Below are positions 62,680-64,000 of a stretch of DNA of 64,000 bases, piece by piece. The DNA lies in NCBI RefSeq assembly GCF_928381705.1, contig NZ_CAKMSR010000002.1, forward strand, positions 124,001 to 188,000. The letters run 5' to 3'. This stretch comes from Rothia nasimurium (lineage in GTDB: Bacteria > Actinomycetota > Actinomycetes > Actinomycetales > Micrococcaceae). Within the stretch, counting starts at the first letter, position 1. Each line of letters starts with the position of its first letter. The translations under genes were made by a program, and so were the position numbers. A model generated the notes under the pieces. That model was not told where the DNA came from and did no database searches. It worked only from the letters and a program-made list of their open reading frames with translations.

Positions 62680-64000
62680 TTATTTGGTCTGGCCGGTACG
62701 CGCGGTGATGGCTTCACCGTGGGCGGGTAGGTCTTCGTCATGGGCAACCGCGACAATGGCATCGCCGATCTCGGCCAGGGCGCTCTGACTGTAGTTGATG
62801 AGCTGCACAGCCTTCATAAAGACGGTGGTGTTCAGCCCCGATGCGTAGGCAGCTGAACCGCCGGTGGGCAGGACGTGGTTGGACCCTGCCGCGTAATCCC
62901 CCAGGGGCACCGGCGAGTAGGGGCCGATGAAGATAGCACCGGCGTTGCGCACCCGACCGGCCACCTCTTCTGCCTTCTCAGTATGGATTTCGAGGTGCTC
63001 TGCTGCGTAGGCATCGGCTACCGCGATTGAGGCTTCGAGACTGTCGGTGAGCACCACGCCGGACTGGGGGCCGGTCAGGGCAGTGGCCACGCGCTCGCTG
63101 TGCTTCGTCGCAGCGGCTCGTTGATTGATGGCGTCCTGCACGGCGGCGGCGAGGGTTGGGCTGTGGGTAATGAGGACGGACCCGGCGTTGGGGTCGTGTT
63201 CGGCCTGGGAGATCAGGTCGGCGGCAACGTAGTCGGGGTTGGCGGTGTCGTCGGCGATGACGGCGATTTCGGTGGTTCCAGCTTCGCCGTCCACACCCAC
63301 AACGCCCTGCAGGGCTCGCTTGGCCATGGCGACAAAGATGTTTCCGGGGCCGGTGATGGTGTCGACGGGTTCAAGAACTTCACCGGCGTCGTCCAGTCCG
63401 TAGGCCATAGCGCCCAGGGCACCGGCGCCGCCGATGGCCCAGACTTCGGTGATGCCCAGCAGTCCGGCTGCGCCCAGGATGGTGGGGTGGGGCAGGCCGT
63501 CGAATTCTTTTTGGGGCGGGGTGCAGAGCACGATGGAGCCGACGCCCGCCGCCTGGGCGGGTACAGTGTTCATGATGACCGATGAGGGGTAGACGGCCAG
63601 GCCGCCGGGCACGTACACGCCGGCGCGGCGCACGGGAGTCCAGCGGTTGGTGAGGACGGCCCCGGGGGCAACTTCGATGGTCTGATCGGCGGGGCGCTGG
63701 GCGGCTGCAAAAGCACGGGTGCGCTCGATGGCAATTTCTAGGCCCTTGCGGACGCCCGGGTCAAGGTTCTCCACCGCCCGGTCGATAGCGCTCTGCGGTA
63801 CGCGCAGGGCACCCTGCTCTACTCCATCGAAACGGGCGGAGAGTTCTCGCAGGTAGTCAGCGCCGCGGTCCTGTACGTTCTCGAGGATTTCGTGCACGGT
63901 GGTGAGCGCATTGCCCACGAACTCTGTGGTCTGGCGCGGGACGATACGGCGCAGCTCGGCGTAGGAGTGGTTGCTGCCGCGCAGGTCGATGGTGCGCAGG
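62680..64000 (-). CDS. hisD: Histidinol dehydrogenase, first codon(s) outside the window
   Basis: The frame is open to the window end. It reads LRTIDLRGSNHSYAELRRIV from the edge, the usual HisD beginning, so only one or a few codons are missing. PGGLAVYPSSVIMNTVPA, QAEHDPNAGSVLITHS and PTGGSAAYASGL mark the enzyme, which oxidises histidinol to histidine in two NAD-dependent steps. The GTG at 63918 is internal and not the start. Confidence 0.95.
   Translation of the reverse strand, partial: LRTIDLRGSNHSYAELRRIVPRQTTEFVGNALTTVHEILENVQDRGADYLRELSARFDGVEQGALRVPQSAIDRAVENLDPGVRKGLEIAIERTRAFAAAQRPADQTIEVAPGAVLTNRWTPVRRAGVYVPGGLAVYPSSVIMNTVPAQAAGVGSIVLCTPPQKEFDGLPHPTILGAAGLLGITEVWAIGGAGALGAMAYGLDDAGEVLEPVDTITGPGNIFVAMAKRALQGVVGVDGEAGTTEIAVIADDTANPDYVAADLISQAEHDPNAGSVLITHSPTLAAAVQDAINQRAAATKHSERVATALTGPQSGVVLTDSLEASIAVADAYAAEHLEIHTEKAEEVAGRVRNAGAIFIGPYSPVPLGDYAAGSNHVLPTGGSAAYASGLNTTVFMKAVQLINYSQSALAEIGDAIVAVAHDEDLPAHGEAITARTGQTK

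Overview
This window is a stretch of chromosome from a moderately high-GC actinobacterium of the Micrococcaceae type; Rothia or Kocuria is my best guess. The evidence is the gene content and order: sepH, an AESKRTDFALAA-tag tmRNA beside smpB and prfB, whiB1 beside pdtaS, a primary sigma factor with a lysine-rich and acidic N-terminus, pepA-lpdA-sucB-lipB-lipA, glnA-glnE-glnA2, and map-ppgK-nrdR-hisD. Most of it is ordinary core chromosome. I see no rRNA, tRNA, CRISPR array, integrase or transposase. The genus is inferred, not proven.

Layout. 1-9 kb: the end of sepH, a membrane-protein gene split by an in-frame amber stop, a phosphodiesterase/DUF5998 pair, a large GNAT/acyl-CoA-synthetase-like lysine acetyltransferase, and two small membrane proteins, one of them frameshifted. 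7.8-10.5 kb: a PucR-type regulator divergent from an MHS-family transporter. 10.6-13.4 kb: the trans-translation module (ssrA, smpB) plus prfB. 13.4-18.1 kb: a Tad/Flp-type pilus operon (tadA-tadB-tadC-flp-two TadE-like genes-TadG-like). 18.4-23.2 kb: a galactofuran operon (glf, a GlfT2-like transferase, ABC-2 permease, ABC ATPase). 23.6-27.3 kb: a lone EssC/FtsK-like ATPase. 28-32 kb: whiB1, pdtaS and detached CpaE-like and CpaB-like genes. 32-38.7 kb: a BldC-like regulator, a LysM protein, an Rv3235-like protein, sigA, a DUF4192 protein and a PAC2 protein. 39-50 kb: pepA and the lipoate/2-oxo-acid dehydrogenase genes, with a pseudokinase membrane protein inserted. 50.5-57.4 kb: nitrogen assimilation (glnA behind a GlnR-like operator, acetolactate decarboxylase, glnE, glnA2). 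57.6-64 kb: panB, an AT-rich island carrying an orphan PD-(D/E)XK nuclease, a SPOR-like protein, map, ppgK, nrdR and hisD (cut by the window end).

How the genes work together. LipB and LipA make the lipoyl cofactor that modifies two lysines of SucB, and Lpd reoxidises it. GlnE adenylylates the GlnA next door. SmpB delivers tmRNA to stalled ribosomes. Glf makes UDP-galactofuranose, the GlfT2-like enzyme polymerises it, and the ABC pair should export the chain. TadA/B/C drive assembly of the Flp-like and TadE-like subunits, probably with the distant CpaB/CpaE pair.

Most worth following up: a shared SigR/SigH-type promoter motif upstream of both sigA and the PAC2 gene; the GlnR-like operator at glnA; the galactofuran cluster in a lineage without arabinogalactan; the lone EssC-like ATPase; the AT-rich nuclease island; a 12-bp inverted repeat made of two DnaA-box-like sequences between the pseudokinase gene and lipB; and two coding regions broken by single lesions.
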